Part shown: positions 1-6,253 of the stretch, piece by piece | How positions within the stretch are numbered: the first letter of the stretch is position 1 | Layout: each line of letters starts with the position of its first letter | Origin: Desulfobacteraceae bacterium | Lineage (GTDB): Bacteria; Desulfobacterota; Desulfobacteria; Desulfobacterales; Desulfosarcinaceae | Direction of reading: 5' to 3' | DNA: 9,153 nucleotides | Assembly (NCBI GenBank): GCA_027025615.1 | Contig: JALVQM010000459.1 | Coordinates: 1-9,153, forward strand | Translations under genes and position numbers: made by a program | Notes under the pieces: generated by a model | Seen by the model: the letters and a program-made list of their open reading frames with translations, nothing else | Databases searched by the model: none | Told to the model about the DNA's origin: nothing

Positions 1-2030
1 TTATATACCAGGCGCCAGACCCGGTTCAAAAACCTGGCGCTCCCTTCAACTCCCTGATCACTCCATTCCAGGTCTCGTTCGGGGGGAGCTGCGAAAAGGC
101 AAAAAAGCCTGGTGGTATCGGCTCCGTATTGTTCAAGCAAAATATTGGGGTCCACAACGTTGCGCTTGGACTTGGACATCTTCTCTACCCGCCCAACGTC
201 AACCTTGCGACCGCAGAGACTGCAGGTTCTGCCAGAGCCGGTTTCCTCAACCTGTTCCGGAAAAAGGAAGCCATGTTCCGGACAGGAAATGGTTTCTTTG
301 CAAACCATGCCCTGGGTAAGCAGCCTGGTAAAAGGTTCCTTGAAACTTACCAAACCCATCTGGCAAAGAACTCGTGTAAAATACCGTGAATATAGTAAAT
401 GCAATATAGCGTGTTCCACACCGCCTATGTACTGATCAACAGGCATCCAATAATCAACTGATTTTCTATCGAACATGCCCTCATCACAATCAGGACTGCA
501 ATAACGTTCAAAGTACCATGAAGACTCCACAAATGTATCCATGGTATCAGTCTCCCGGCGGGCTGGTTTTCCGCAACGGGGACAATCGGTTTTGACAAAA
601 CTTTCCAGTTCAGGCAAAGGAGACCTGCCTCCTTCCAGCAAATCAACATTTTCCGGAAGCAGGATTGGCAAATCATCTTCATCAACCGGCACAACCCCAC
701 AATCTTCACAGTGCACCATGGGGATGGGAGCTCCCCAGTATCTTTGCCTGGAAATACCCCAGTCCCTCAACCTGAAGCTTACGGAACGCCTGCCTTTGCC
801 TTCAGCCTCCATAACGTCGGCAATTTTTTCCATGGCAACCCGGTTGCCAAGGCCATCGAACTGACCCGAGTTTACCATAATACCATCGCCGGTATATGCT
901 TCTGTCATGCTTTCCGGATCCAGATCCTCATCAGGCGGCCGGACCACCACCACGATTGGCAATTTGTATTTCCGGGCAAACTCAAAATCACGCTGATCAT
1001 GTGCCGGTACAGACATTACTGCACCTGTCCCGTACTCCATCAATGCAAAATTGGCCGCATAAATAGGCATCCTGCGACCGCTGAAAGGATTGATACAGAA
1101 GGCCCCGGTAAACACGCCTTCTTTTTCGTATGTTTCAAGAGCCCGGCTGGTCCGTTCCTGGCGACTTATTTTTTCAACGAAAGCTTCAATGGCGGACTGT
1201 TGCTCGGTGCCCTCCGACAACTCCAATACAAGGGGATGTTCCGGTGCAAGACACATAAAGGTGGCACCAAACACAGTATCCTGGCGGGTTGTGAAAACAG
1301 TTATGACCTGCTCCCGGTCTTCCACCGGGAAACGAATTTCGGCCCCTTCACTTTTGCCTATCCAGTTTTTCTGCATGGTGGTAACCTTTTCAGGCCAACC
1401 GGGAAGTCGATCGCAATATTCCAGCAAATCTTCGGCATAATCGGTTATTCTGAAAAACCACTGCCAAAGCTTTTTCTGGCGAACCTGCTTGCCGCATCGC
1501 CAGCACATTCCGGCTTCCACCTGCTCATTGGCCAATACCGTCTGGCAATCATCGCACCAGTTGACGTAGCTTTCCCTGCGATATGCCATGTCCTTTTCCA
1601 CCATCTTGAGAAAAAGCCACTGCTCCCAGCGGTAGTATTCCGGCCTGCATGTAGCCAGCTCCCTGCTCCAGTCGTAAGAAAAGCCCAGACGCTTCAGCTG
1701 GGAGCGCATGTAATCGATATTGGCGTAAGTCCACCGCGCCGGGTGGGTGTTGTTCGCTATGGCCGCATTTTCGGCCGGCATTCCGAAGGCATCCCATCCC
1801 ATGGGATGTAAAACATTGAACCCCCGCATACGTTTGTAACGGGCGACCACGTCACCGATTGTATAATTGCGCACATGACCCATGTGGATCTTGCCCGACG
1901 GATATGGAAACATCTCCAGCAGGTAATACTTCGGCTTGCCTGTATCCACATCTACCTTGAAGAGCCCGGAATTGTCCCAGGCTGCCTGCCATTTTTCTTC
2001 TATTTTGTGGGGATTGTATCTTTCTTCCAT
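1..2030 (-). CDS. leuS: Leucyl-tRNA synthetase, N-terminal 676 residues (3' end beyond the window)
   Basis: Class I aminoacyl-tRNA synthetase that attaches leucine to tRNA-Leu in the cytoplasm. The frame is open from ATG at 2030 to the left edge. Visible motifs are FPYPSG (41-46) followed by the HIGH-type HMGH (49-52), the threonine-rich editing motif TTRQDT (247-252), VPAHDQRD with the conserved editing Asp at 345, DWGISRQRYWG before a Cys pair, and KMSKS (617-621). T252 and D345 fall at the same numbers as in the E. coli enzyme, which supports an intact CP1 editing domain. Cysteine pairs at 159/162 with 176/179, and at 441/444 with 483/486, look like zinc ribbons. A third cluster (C583, H586, C603, C606) lies just before KMSKS. 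The anticodon-binding and C-terminal domains are missing only because the window ends; bacterial LeuRS is usually about 800-870 residues. The start is supported by GGAG 8 nt upstream. The gene is divergent from rng. Confidence 0.97.
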   Translation of the reverse strand, partial: MEERYNPHKIEEKWQAAWDNSGLFKVDVDTGKPKYYLLEMFPYPSGKIHMGHVRNYTIGDVVARYKRMRGFNVLHPMGWDAFGMPAENAAIANNTHPARWTYANIDYMRSQLKRLGFSYDWSRELATCRPEYYRWEQWLFLKMVEKDMAYRRESYVNWCDDCQTVLANEQVEAGMCWRCGKQVRQKKLWQWFFRITDYAEDLLEYCDRLPGWPEKVTTMQKNWIGKSEGAEIRFPVEDREQVITVFTTRQDTVFGATFMCLAPEHPLVLELSEGTEQQSAIEAFVEKISRQERTSRALETYEKEGVFTGAFCINPFSGRRMPIYAANFALMEYGTGAVMSVPAHDQRDFEFARKYKLPIVVVVRPPDEDLDPESMTEAYTGDGIMVNSGQFDGLGNRVAMEKIADVMEAEGKGRRSVSFRLRDWGISRQRYWGAPIPMVHCEDCGVVPVDEDDLPILLPENVDLLEGGRSPLPELESFVKTDCPRCGKPARRETDTMDTFVESSWYFERYCSPDCDEGMFDRKSVDYWMPVDQYIGGVEHAILHLLYSRYFTRVLCQMGLVSFKEPFTRLLTQGMVCKETISCPEHGFLFPEQVEETGSGRTCSLCGRKVDVGRVEKMSKSKRNVVDPNILLEQYGADTTRLFCLFAAPPERDLEWSDQGVEGSARFLNRVWRLVY

Positions 2031-2038
2031 TGCCGGTG

Positions 2039-2042
2039 CTCC
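2039..2042 (-). promoter_or_regulatory. Ribosome binding site of leuS
   Basis: GGAG on the minus strand, 8 nt before the ATG at 2030. It fixes the start at MEERYNPHKI, which matches the usual LeuRS N-terminus. Confidence 0.7.
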
Positions 2043-2135
2043 ATGATTTGCCAGATTGCATTGCGTGGGCCGATGCATTTTCAGCCTTGTCACGTCTGCC
2101 TGGTAATTCGATAATCTGTCGGCCAAAGCTGCCGT

Positions 2136-2156
2136 GACACTCATGCCACAAGTGTC
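2136..2156. repeat. Short inverted repeat GACACT-N9-AGTGTC
   Basis: A perfect 6-bp inverted repeat with a 9-nt spacer, about 106 bp upstream of the leuS start codon and followed by AT-rich DNA. It could be an operator or an mRNA hairpin in the leuS leader. Six base pairs is short enough to arise by chance. Confidence 0.3.
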
Positions 2157-2291
2157 TTTAAATAGCAAGGCGGATATAGACCGGCTCCATCTCCTTTTTC
2201 GGCAAACAGTCACCAAGCTTTTTATTTGACCTCATCGCTCAGTTGGATTAGGTTGCAATAGTCTGTATTTGCGGCTCCAGTTGCCCGGAAC

Positions 2292-2302
2292 CAGACTGTC
2301 TG
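2292..2302. repeat. Palindrome CAGAC-T-GTCTG upstream of rng
   Basis: A perfect 5-bp palindrome around one central base, 33 bp before the rng ATG. A single-base loop makes an RNA hairpin unlikely, so protein binding is the more natural reading if it is functional. Chance occurrence is quite possible. Confidence 0.25.
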
Positions 2303-2335
2303 TCAAAGTATCAACGATTGCATGACTGGAAAAAA

Positions 2336-3808
2336 ATGAGCAGCAAAATTTTGATCAATGCCATAGACCCTGAAGAATGCAGGATAGCCAAGGTAATCGA
2401 CAGCCGCCTGGATGAATTTCAAATCCAGAGTGCGGCGCGCGAAGTTCTTCAGGGCAACATATATAAAGGTATCGTGGCAAGGGTTGAACCCAGTCTTCAG
2501 GCCGCATTTGTCGACTTTGGTCATGAACGCCATGGTTTCCTGCAAAAACATGAAATACACAGTGATTACTTCCAGGGCAACTCACCCCAGAAAAAGTCCA
2601 TCCAGCATCTTATCAAACGTGGCCAGGAAGTGCTTGTTCAGGTTACCAAGGACCCGGTCATGAAAAAAGGGGCTATGCTGACCACCTTGATTTCTTTGCC
2701 TGGACGGCATCTGGTTTTAATGCCCGGTTCTAATAACCGTGGAATTTCCCGCAAGATTGCCGATGAAGATGAACGCCAGAGGTTGAAAGGCATCCTGGCC
2801 AAGTTGAATATACCTGAAGGTTTTGGACTCATCATCCGTACCGCTGGCGAAAATTGCACCAAGACACAACTTCAAAAGGATTTACGTTATTTGCTGCGTC
2901 TCTGGAAAAACATCAACCAGAAAGGCATCAAGGAAAAAGCCCCGGCCCTGCTCTATCGTGAAAGAAGCCTGGCGTTGCGATCAATCCGGGATTACTTTAC
3001 GTCCGATACCACTGAAATCCTGATAGATAACGAGGCAGTATACCAGGAAGTAAAAAATTTCATCCATATCGTTTCCCCGAAACACCAGAAAATCGTAAAA
3101 CTGTATACCGCCGATAAGCCTATTTTCACCAAGCATCGTTTGGAAGAACAAATCACCACCATTTTCGATAATCGGGTAAACCTCAAATCCGGTGGCAGTA
3201 TTGTCATTACCCCGACCGAGGCCCTGGTGGCAGTGGACGTTAATTCGGGCAAGGCCACCCAGAAACGTGACCTTGAGCAGACGGCCCTACAAACCAACCT
3301 CGAGGCTGCTGAAGAAATTGCCCGGCAGATCCGCTTGAGGGACCTGGGCGGGCTGATCGTAATCGATTTTATCGACATGCGCGATTCCCAGCACCGGCGT
3401 CAGGTGGAACGCACCTTGCGCAATCAAACCCGCCAGGACAAGGCGCGCATAACCATTGGACGTATATCGCGTTTTGGATTGCTGGAAATGTCGCGTCAAC
3501 GGCTGGCGCCCCCGATTGACTTCAGCAGTCTGATTACATGCCCCCACTGTTCGGGAAGGGGCCTGGTGCCATCGACGGAAACCCTGGCCTTAAGGGTTCT
3601 GCGACAGTTGAAACTCGAGACCCTCAAAGATTCCCTGGGTCAAGTCCGCTGCCGATTACCACAAAATGTGGCTGATTATCTGCTGAATAAAAAACGCAGG
3701 GAACTGTACGAACTGGAAAACCATCGAAACGTGGCTATCACCATTGCAGCCGACCCAAATCTTTTACCGGGCCAATGCAATATTGAGTGCAGCCCTGAAA
3801 CCTGTTAA
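2336..3808 (+). CDS. rng: Ribonuclease G (RNase E/G family endoribonuclease)
   Basis: A 490-residue single-strand-specific endoribonuclease of the cytoplasm, which in known members matures 16S rRNA 5' ends and starts mRNA decay. An S1 RNA-binding domain lies at about residues 35-120 (GNIYKGIVARVEP, AAFVDFGHERHGFL). The Mg2+-binding aspartates are D301 in AVDVNSGK and the first Asp of DFIDM at 344; their 43-residue spacing equals D303/D346 of E. coli RNase E. The zinc-link is CPHC at C402/C405, needed for dimerisation in RNase E. The length fits RNase G (about 490) and there is no long disordered degradosome scaffold as in RNase E. ATG 2336 is preferred because the protein then begins MSSKILINAI, like family members. 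A TTG at 2318 is in frame but adds only six unlike residues. The ribosome binding site is weak (GGA, 5 nt upstream). The protein could equally be labelled Rne/Rng family. Confidence 0.95.
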   Translation: MSSKILINAIDPEECRIAKVIDSRLDEFQIQSAAREVLQGNIYKGIVARVEPSLQAAFVDFGHERHGFLQKHEIHSDYFQGNSPQKKSIQHLIKRGQEVLVQVTKDPVMKKGAMLTTLISLPGRHLVLMPGSNNRGISRKIADEDERQRLKGILAKLNIPEGFGLIIRTAGENCTKTQLQKDLRYLLRLWKNINQKGIKEKAPALLYRERSLALRSIRDYFTSDTTEILIDNEAVYQEVKNFIHIVSPKHQKIVKLYTADKPIFTKHRLEEQITTIFDNRVNLKSGGSIVITPTEALVAVDVNSGKATQKRDLEQTALQTNLEAAEEIARQIRLRDLGGLIVIDFIDMRDSQHRRQVERTLRNQTRQDKARITIGRISRFGLLEMSRQRLAPPIDFSSLITCPHCSGRGLVPSTETLALRVLRQLKLETLKDSLGQVRCRLPQNVADYLLNKKRRELYELENHRNVAITIAADPNLLPGQCNIECSPETC

Positions 3809-3875
3809 TACAACCCAACTCCGGGGCAATACATCAGGCGAAAGTCGGACTTGGTGTGAAATCATCAAGAATAGT

Positions 3876-3904
3876 TTGACGAGCACGGCCATATACAGTA
3901 TATG
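3876..3904 (+). promoter_or_regulatory. Predicted sigma70-type promoter of yajC-secD-secF
   Basis: TTGACG (3876-3881, 5/6 to consensus), a 17-bp spacer and TATATG (3899-3904, 4/6). Transcription would start near 3911, about 100 nt before yajC. This is the best promoter match I see in the window. It lies in the 204-bp gap after rng, which suggests that the Sec genes have their own transcription start and are not purely dependent on rng readthrough. Confidence 0.6.
3890..3904. repeat. Perfect palindrome CATATA-CAG-TATATG over the -10 box
   Basis: A perfect 6-bp inverted repeat with a 3-bp centre. Its right arm is exactly the predicted -10 hexamer of the yajC promoter. A regulator bound here would block RNA polymerase, so it is an operator candidate. 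The regulator is unknown. AT-rich palindromes also occur by chance around -10 elements. Confidence 0.4.
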
Positions 3905-3907
3905 TGC

Positions 3908-3941
3908 GCCGTTTGCCGGTTAATGTACCTCGGCAAAAGGC
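3908..3941 (+). promoter_or_regulatory. 5' leader hairpin upstream of yajC
   Basis: Positions 3908-3918 pair with 3931-3941 in 10 of 11 positions. Seven pairs are continuous (TTTGCCG with CGGCAAA), then there is one G/A mismatch and three more GC pairs. The loop is 12 nt. The stem starts within a few bases of the predicted transcription start, so it could act as a 5' stabiliser or a regulatory leader. No run of T follows, so it is not a normal intrinsic terminator. Confidence 0.45.
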
Positions 3942-4000
3942 CAACAGGCATTACAGCTGAAACCATTTAAAGATAGACTACTGAAAGCATTAATACTCAA

Positions 4001-4006
4001 GGGAGG
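4001..4006 (+). promoter_or_regulatory. Strong ribosome binding site that decides the TTG start of yajC
   Basis: GGGAGG with 6 nt to the TTG at 4013. The only nearby in-frame ATG (4034) lies too far from it and has no Shine-Dalgarno sequence of its own. Confidence 0.85.
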
Positions 4007-4012
4007 TTTGTT

Positions 4013-4384
4013 TTGACATCTATCGCTTATGCCATGGGACAGGGAGGCGGAGCCGGCGGCCAGGGAGCTGCCGGAATTTCCGGTTTCATTCCTCTGATCC
4101 TGATGTTCGTAATTTTTTATTTTCTTTTGATCAGACCCCAACAGAAAAAAAACAAAGAGCACCGTGAAATGATAAACAGCCTGAAAAAAGGCGACCGGAT
4201 AATAACCACGGGCGGGCTTTATGGCAGGATTACCGGAATTACCGACAACGTTCTTACCGTCGAAATAGCTGAAAAAGTGCGGGTTAAAGTCAACCGCGGC
4301 AACGTGGCCGCCCTGGCCCAGACCACGGCTGCTCCATCGGCACCTAAATCCGGCAAGTCGAAAACCAACAAGGAACAAAGCTGA
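4013..4384 (+). CDS. yajC: Sec translocon accessory protein YajC
   Basis: A small 123-residue inner-membrane protein that associates with SecD and SecF at the SecYEG channel. A short Gly/Gln/Ala-rich N-terminus (MGQGGGAGGQG) is followed by one transmembrane segment (about 24-40) ending in the family signature FYFLLIRPQQKK. The cytoplasmic domain contains the conserved run SLKKGDRIITTGGLYGRI, then VLTVEIAEKVRVKVNRGNV. The last 20 or so residues are Ala/Ser/Lys-rich and probably disordered. The start is TTG at 4013, chosen for the strong GGGAGG at 6 nt. Length and motifs are normal for the family. It stands directly before secD, the usual arrangement, with a 74-bp gap. A good promoter lies about 110 bp upstream. 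Confidence 0.96.
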   Translation: MTSIAYAMGQGGGAGGQGAAGISGFIPLILMFVIFYFLLIRPQQKKNKEHREMINSLKKGDRIITTGGLYGRITGITDNVLTVEIAEKVRVKVNRGNVAALAQTTAAPSAPKSGKSKTNKEQS

Positions 4385-4412
4385 CGCAAATTCAACCTTA
4401 GTCTTACAGCTC

Positions 4413-4431
4413 ACTGCCCTCCACGGGCAGT
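4413..4431 (+). promoter_or_regulatory. Hairpin in the yajC-secD gap
   Basis: A perfect 7-bp GC-rich stem (ACTGCCC / GGGCAGT) with a 5-nt loop. It is centred in the 74-bp gap after yajC. The sequence that follows (TGCATTCTGG) is not T-rich, so it is not a classical terminator. It could be an mRNA processing or stability element that sets YajC:SecD ratios, or a partial attenuator. Confidence 0.4.
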
Positions 4432-4458
4432 TGCATTCTGGGGCGATCTTTCTGCGTC

Positions 4459-6057
4459 ATGCAACCGGGGATGGAAACATTGAAACGGATCAATTGGCAA
4501 ACATTGCTCATTCTGGTGGTTATGATAGCCTCGGTAATTTACATTTTGCCGACCTTCAACCCTGGCTTGTGGCCGCACAAAAAAATCAATTTAGGTCTTG
4601 ATTTGCAAGGTGGTATGCATCTTGTTCTCCGGGTTGACTCTCAAAAAGCCGTTGAAAACGCCATTTCCAGGATCAGCCAGGATTTAAAGGATCAATTAAG
4701 GCGGAAACGGATTCACGGCACGAGCATAGAACATGTCGACAACCAGAGCTTCAAGGTAATCATCCGGGGAGCAAAAAACATAACCGCTTTCAACGAACTG
4801 ATTGACAAGGAGTTTCCGGATTTACGCCAGGTTAACCGGAAAAAGCAGGATGATCTGCTGGAAGTGGTGTACGATCTTCCGGACCAGGAAGTTGAACGTA
4901 TCAAGCGATTGGCGGTTGACCAGGCACTTGAAACCATACGTAACCGGATCGACCAGTTCGGGGTCAGCGAGCCTGACATACGCCGACAGGGACAGGAAAG
5001 GATTCTTATCCAGCTTCCTGGCGTTAAAGACCCCCAGCGGGCCAAAGAATTGATTGGACGAACAGCCCAGCTGGAGTTCAAGCTCGTAGACGAAGACAAT
5101 GATATCCAGGCTGCTTTAAAGGGCAACCTGCCACCGGGTCGGGAAATACTTTACGAGGTTCGAACCGATGCCAAGACCCGGCGCACCACCAAGGTGCCCC
5201 TTTTGCTAAAGAAAAGAGCGGTTCTTACCGGCGATCGTCTTACCGATGCCCGGGTTCAGATAGATTCACGTTTCAACGAGCCTTACGTCAGCATTAGCCT
5301 GGATCGCAAGGGGGCCCGTATTTTTGAAAGGGTAACCGGTGAAAATATAAACAAACGCCTGGCTATCGTCCTGGACAATACCGTCTATTCAGCTCCGGTT
5401 ATCCAGGATAAGATTTCAGGCGGTCAGGCCAGAATAACCGGCAGTTTCACCATGGATGAGGCCCGGGATCTGGCCATTGTTTTGCGGGCCGGTGCCTTAC
5501 CGGCTCCAGTTCAAATTATTGAGGAAAGAACAGTTGGCCCATCATTGGGAACCGACTCCATCCGCATGGGGCTGATATCCATGCTGGTAGGCGGGTTGAT
5601 AGTAGTTTTTTTCATGGTGTTTTATTACAAGGTCTCAGGCCTGATTGCAGATGTGGCTCTGTTGCTCAACATCCTGCTGATTGCAGCCGGCCTGGCGGGC
5701 TTTCAAGCAACCCTCACTCTGCCCGGTATCGCCGGTATCATTCTTACCATTGGCATGGCCGTCGATGCCAACGTTCTTATTTTTGAAAGAATACGGGAAG
5801 AACTAAGGCTGGGCAAAACCCCCTTCTCAGCAGTTGAAGCAGGTTTTGATCGGGCATCGTTGACAATCCTCGATGCGAATATAACCACCCTTATCGCAGC
5901 CCTGGTTCTTTTTCAATTCGGTACCGGCCCGGTAAAGGGTTTTGCGGTGACCTTGAGTTTGGGTGTTGTGGCAAGCCTGTTTACGGCCCTGATAGTTTCT
6001 AGAACAATATTCAATTACCTGCTCAGTGGTCGCCGCATAAAGACATTGAGTATTTAA
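4459..6057 (+). CDS. secD: Protein translocase subunit SecD
   Basis: An inner-membrane RND-type subunit which with SecF uses the proton gradient to drive late steps of preprotein translocation. It has 532 residues from this start. TM1 is at about 15-31. The periplasmic first domain opens with LGLDLQGGMHL (45-55), and its second half has VDQALETIRNRIDQFGV and IQLPGV. The head region includes VLDNTVYSAPVI and ISGGQARITGSF. TM2-TM6 occupy about 372-525, with the signature GMAVDANVLIFERIREE; its Asp (436) matches the conserved proton-pathway Asp of SecD. Length is normal. The start is uncertain: ATG 4459 and ATG 4471 both lack a well-placed Shine-Dalgarno sequence, whereas TTG 4480 has GGGGA at 8 nt and would give MKRINWQ. 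All three leave TM1 intact. The TAA stop overlaps the left end of the MITE-like element. Confidence 0.97.
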   Translation: MQPGMETLKRINWQTLLILVVMIASVIYILPTFNPGLWPHKKINLGLDLQGGMHLVLRVDSQKAVENAISRISQDLKDQLRRKRIHGTSIEHVDNQSFKVIIRGAKNITAFNELIDKEFPDLRQVNRKKQDDLLEVVYDLPDQEVERIKRLAVDQALETIRNRIDQFGVSEPDIRRQGQERILIQLPGVKDPQRAKELIGRTAQLEFKLVDEDNDIQAALKGNLPPGREILYEVRTDAKTRRTTKVPLLLKKRAVLTGDRLTDARVQIDSRFNEPYVSISLDRKGARIFERVTGENINKRLAIVLDNTVYSAPVIQDKISGGQARITGSFTMDEARDLAIVLRAGALPAPVQIIEERTVGPSLGTDSIRMGLISMLVGGLIVVFFMVFYYKVSGLIADVALLLNILLIAAGLAGFQATLTLPGIAGIILTIGMAVDANVLIFERIREELRLGKTPFSAVEAGFDRASLTILDANITTLIAALVLFQFGTGPVKGFAVTLSLGVVASLFTALIVSRTIFNYLLSGRRIKTLSI

Positions 6058-6194
6058 CAGGGTGTTGAAAATCATGGAAAGTACGGCTGATGCAAAAACA
6101 AAATGAAGCTATAAAGCAAGATTATTGAGTTGTCTTTCTGTAACAGCTTCAACCCTGCAAAATTACAGTGCGGAAGTTTTTCAACAAACTGTTA
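6055..6194. mobile_element. MITE-like non-autonomous element between secD and secF
   Basis: The ends are imperfect terminal inverted repeats: TAACAGGGTGTTGAAAA (6055-6071), and at 6178-6194 the reverse complement TAACAGTTTGTTGAAAA. Fifteen of 17 bases match. A TA dinucleotide sits at each outer edge, as expected for target duplication by IS630/Tc1-mariner-type transposases. The interior is AT-rich, has no credible ORF and carries an inner inverted repeat TGAAGCT/AGCTTCA (6104-6110 / 6145-6151). The element has no transposase, so it would need one in trans. It enlarges the secD-secF gap to 196 bp. The family assignment is inference from the TA edges and the end structure; a REP-like or other palindromic repeat is the alternative. 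Confidence 0.6.
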
Positions 6195-6220
6195 GTTTCG
6201 GAAACAGCTTTGATCAACAA

Positions 6221-6238
6221 GGCGCTTAATACAGCGCC
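6221..6238 (+). promoter_or_regulatory. GC-rich hairpin just before the secF ribosome binding site
   Basis: A perfect 6-bp stem GGCGCT / AGCGCC with a 6-nt loop (TAATAC), ending 3 nt before the Shine-Dalgarno sequence. It has no T tract, so it is not a terminator. It may influence translation start of secF or protect the transcript end. Confidence 0.35.
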
Positions 6239-6241
6239 GCC

Positions 6242-6246
6242 GAGGA
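6242..6246 (+). promoter_or_regulatory. Ribosome binding site of secF
   Basis: GAGGA with 7 nt to the ATG at 6254. secF therefore has its own translation start and does not rely on coupling to secD across the 196-bp gap. Confidence 0.75.
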
Positions 6247-6253
6247 ATGCACC

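Larger units (their letters stand above)
2031..2335. other. Divergent leuS-rng intergenic spacer (305 bp)
   Basis: No credible gene is visible here. It must hold the start signals for leuS on the minus strand and probably for rng on the plus strand. On the plus strand a TTGACC (2226-2231) resembles a -35 box, but the hexamer 17 bp downstream (TAGGTT) is a poor -10. I found no convincing sigma70 promoter for leuS. Two short inverted repeats stand out: GACACT/AGTGTC at 2136-2156 with a 9-nt loop, and CAGAC-T-GTCTG at 2292-2302. I saw no T-box consensus in the leuS leader. Confidence 0.5.

Noticed and set aside
711..1811. 366-codon open frame on the plus strand, antisense to leuS
   Set aside because: It lies wholly inside leuS, whose motifs (TTRQDT, VPAHDQRD, zinc pairs) are all in order. 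The antisense product is low-complexity, His/Cys/Phe-rich, and resembles no family I know.
2031..2230. T-box riboswitch upstream of leuS
   Set aside because: T-box leaders control many aminoacyl-tRNA synthetase genes in Firmicutes, but I could not find the conserved T-box sequence or a following terminator in this leader.
2318..2335. TTG start extending rng by six residues
   Set aside because: MHDWKK is unlike RNase G N-termini, which begin close to the KILIN-type strand, so ATG 2336 fits better.
3809..3875. Intrinsic terminator after rng
   Set aside because: AAGTC-G-GACTT (3842-3852) is palindromic, but a one-base loop cannot form a hairpin and there is no T tract. Readthrough from rng into the Sec genes therefore cannot be excluded.
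3923..3970. 15-codon mini-ORF in the yajC leader as a possible arrest or leader peptide
   Set aside because: There is no good Shine-Dalgarno sequence, the frame starts within the loop of the leader hairpin, and no arrest-like motif is recognisable.
6074..6106. 10-codon ORF (ATGGAAAGT...TGA) inside the MITE-like element
   Set aside because: It is too short, lacks a ribosome binding site and does not resemble a transposase fragment.
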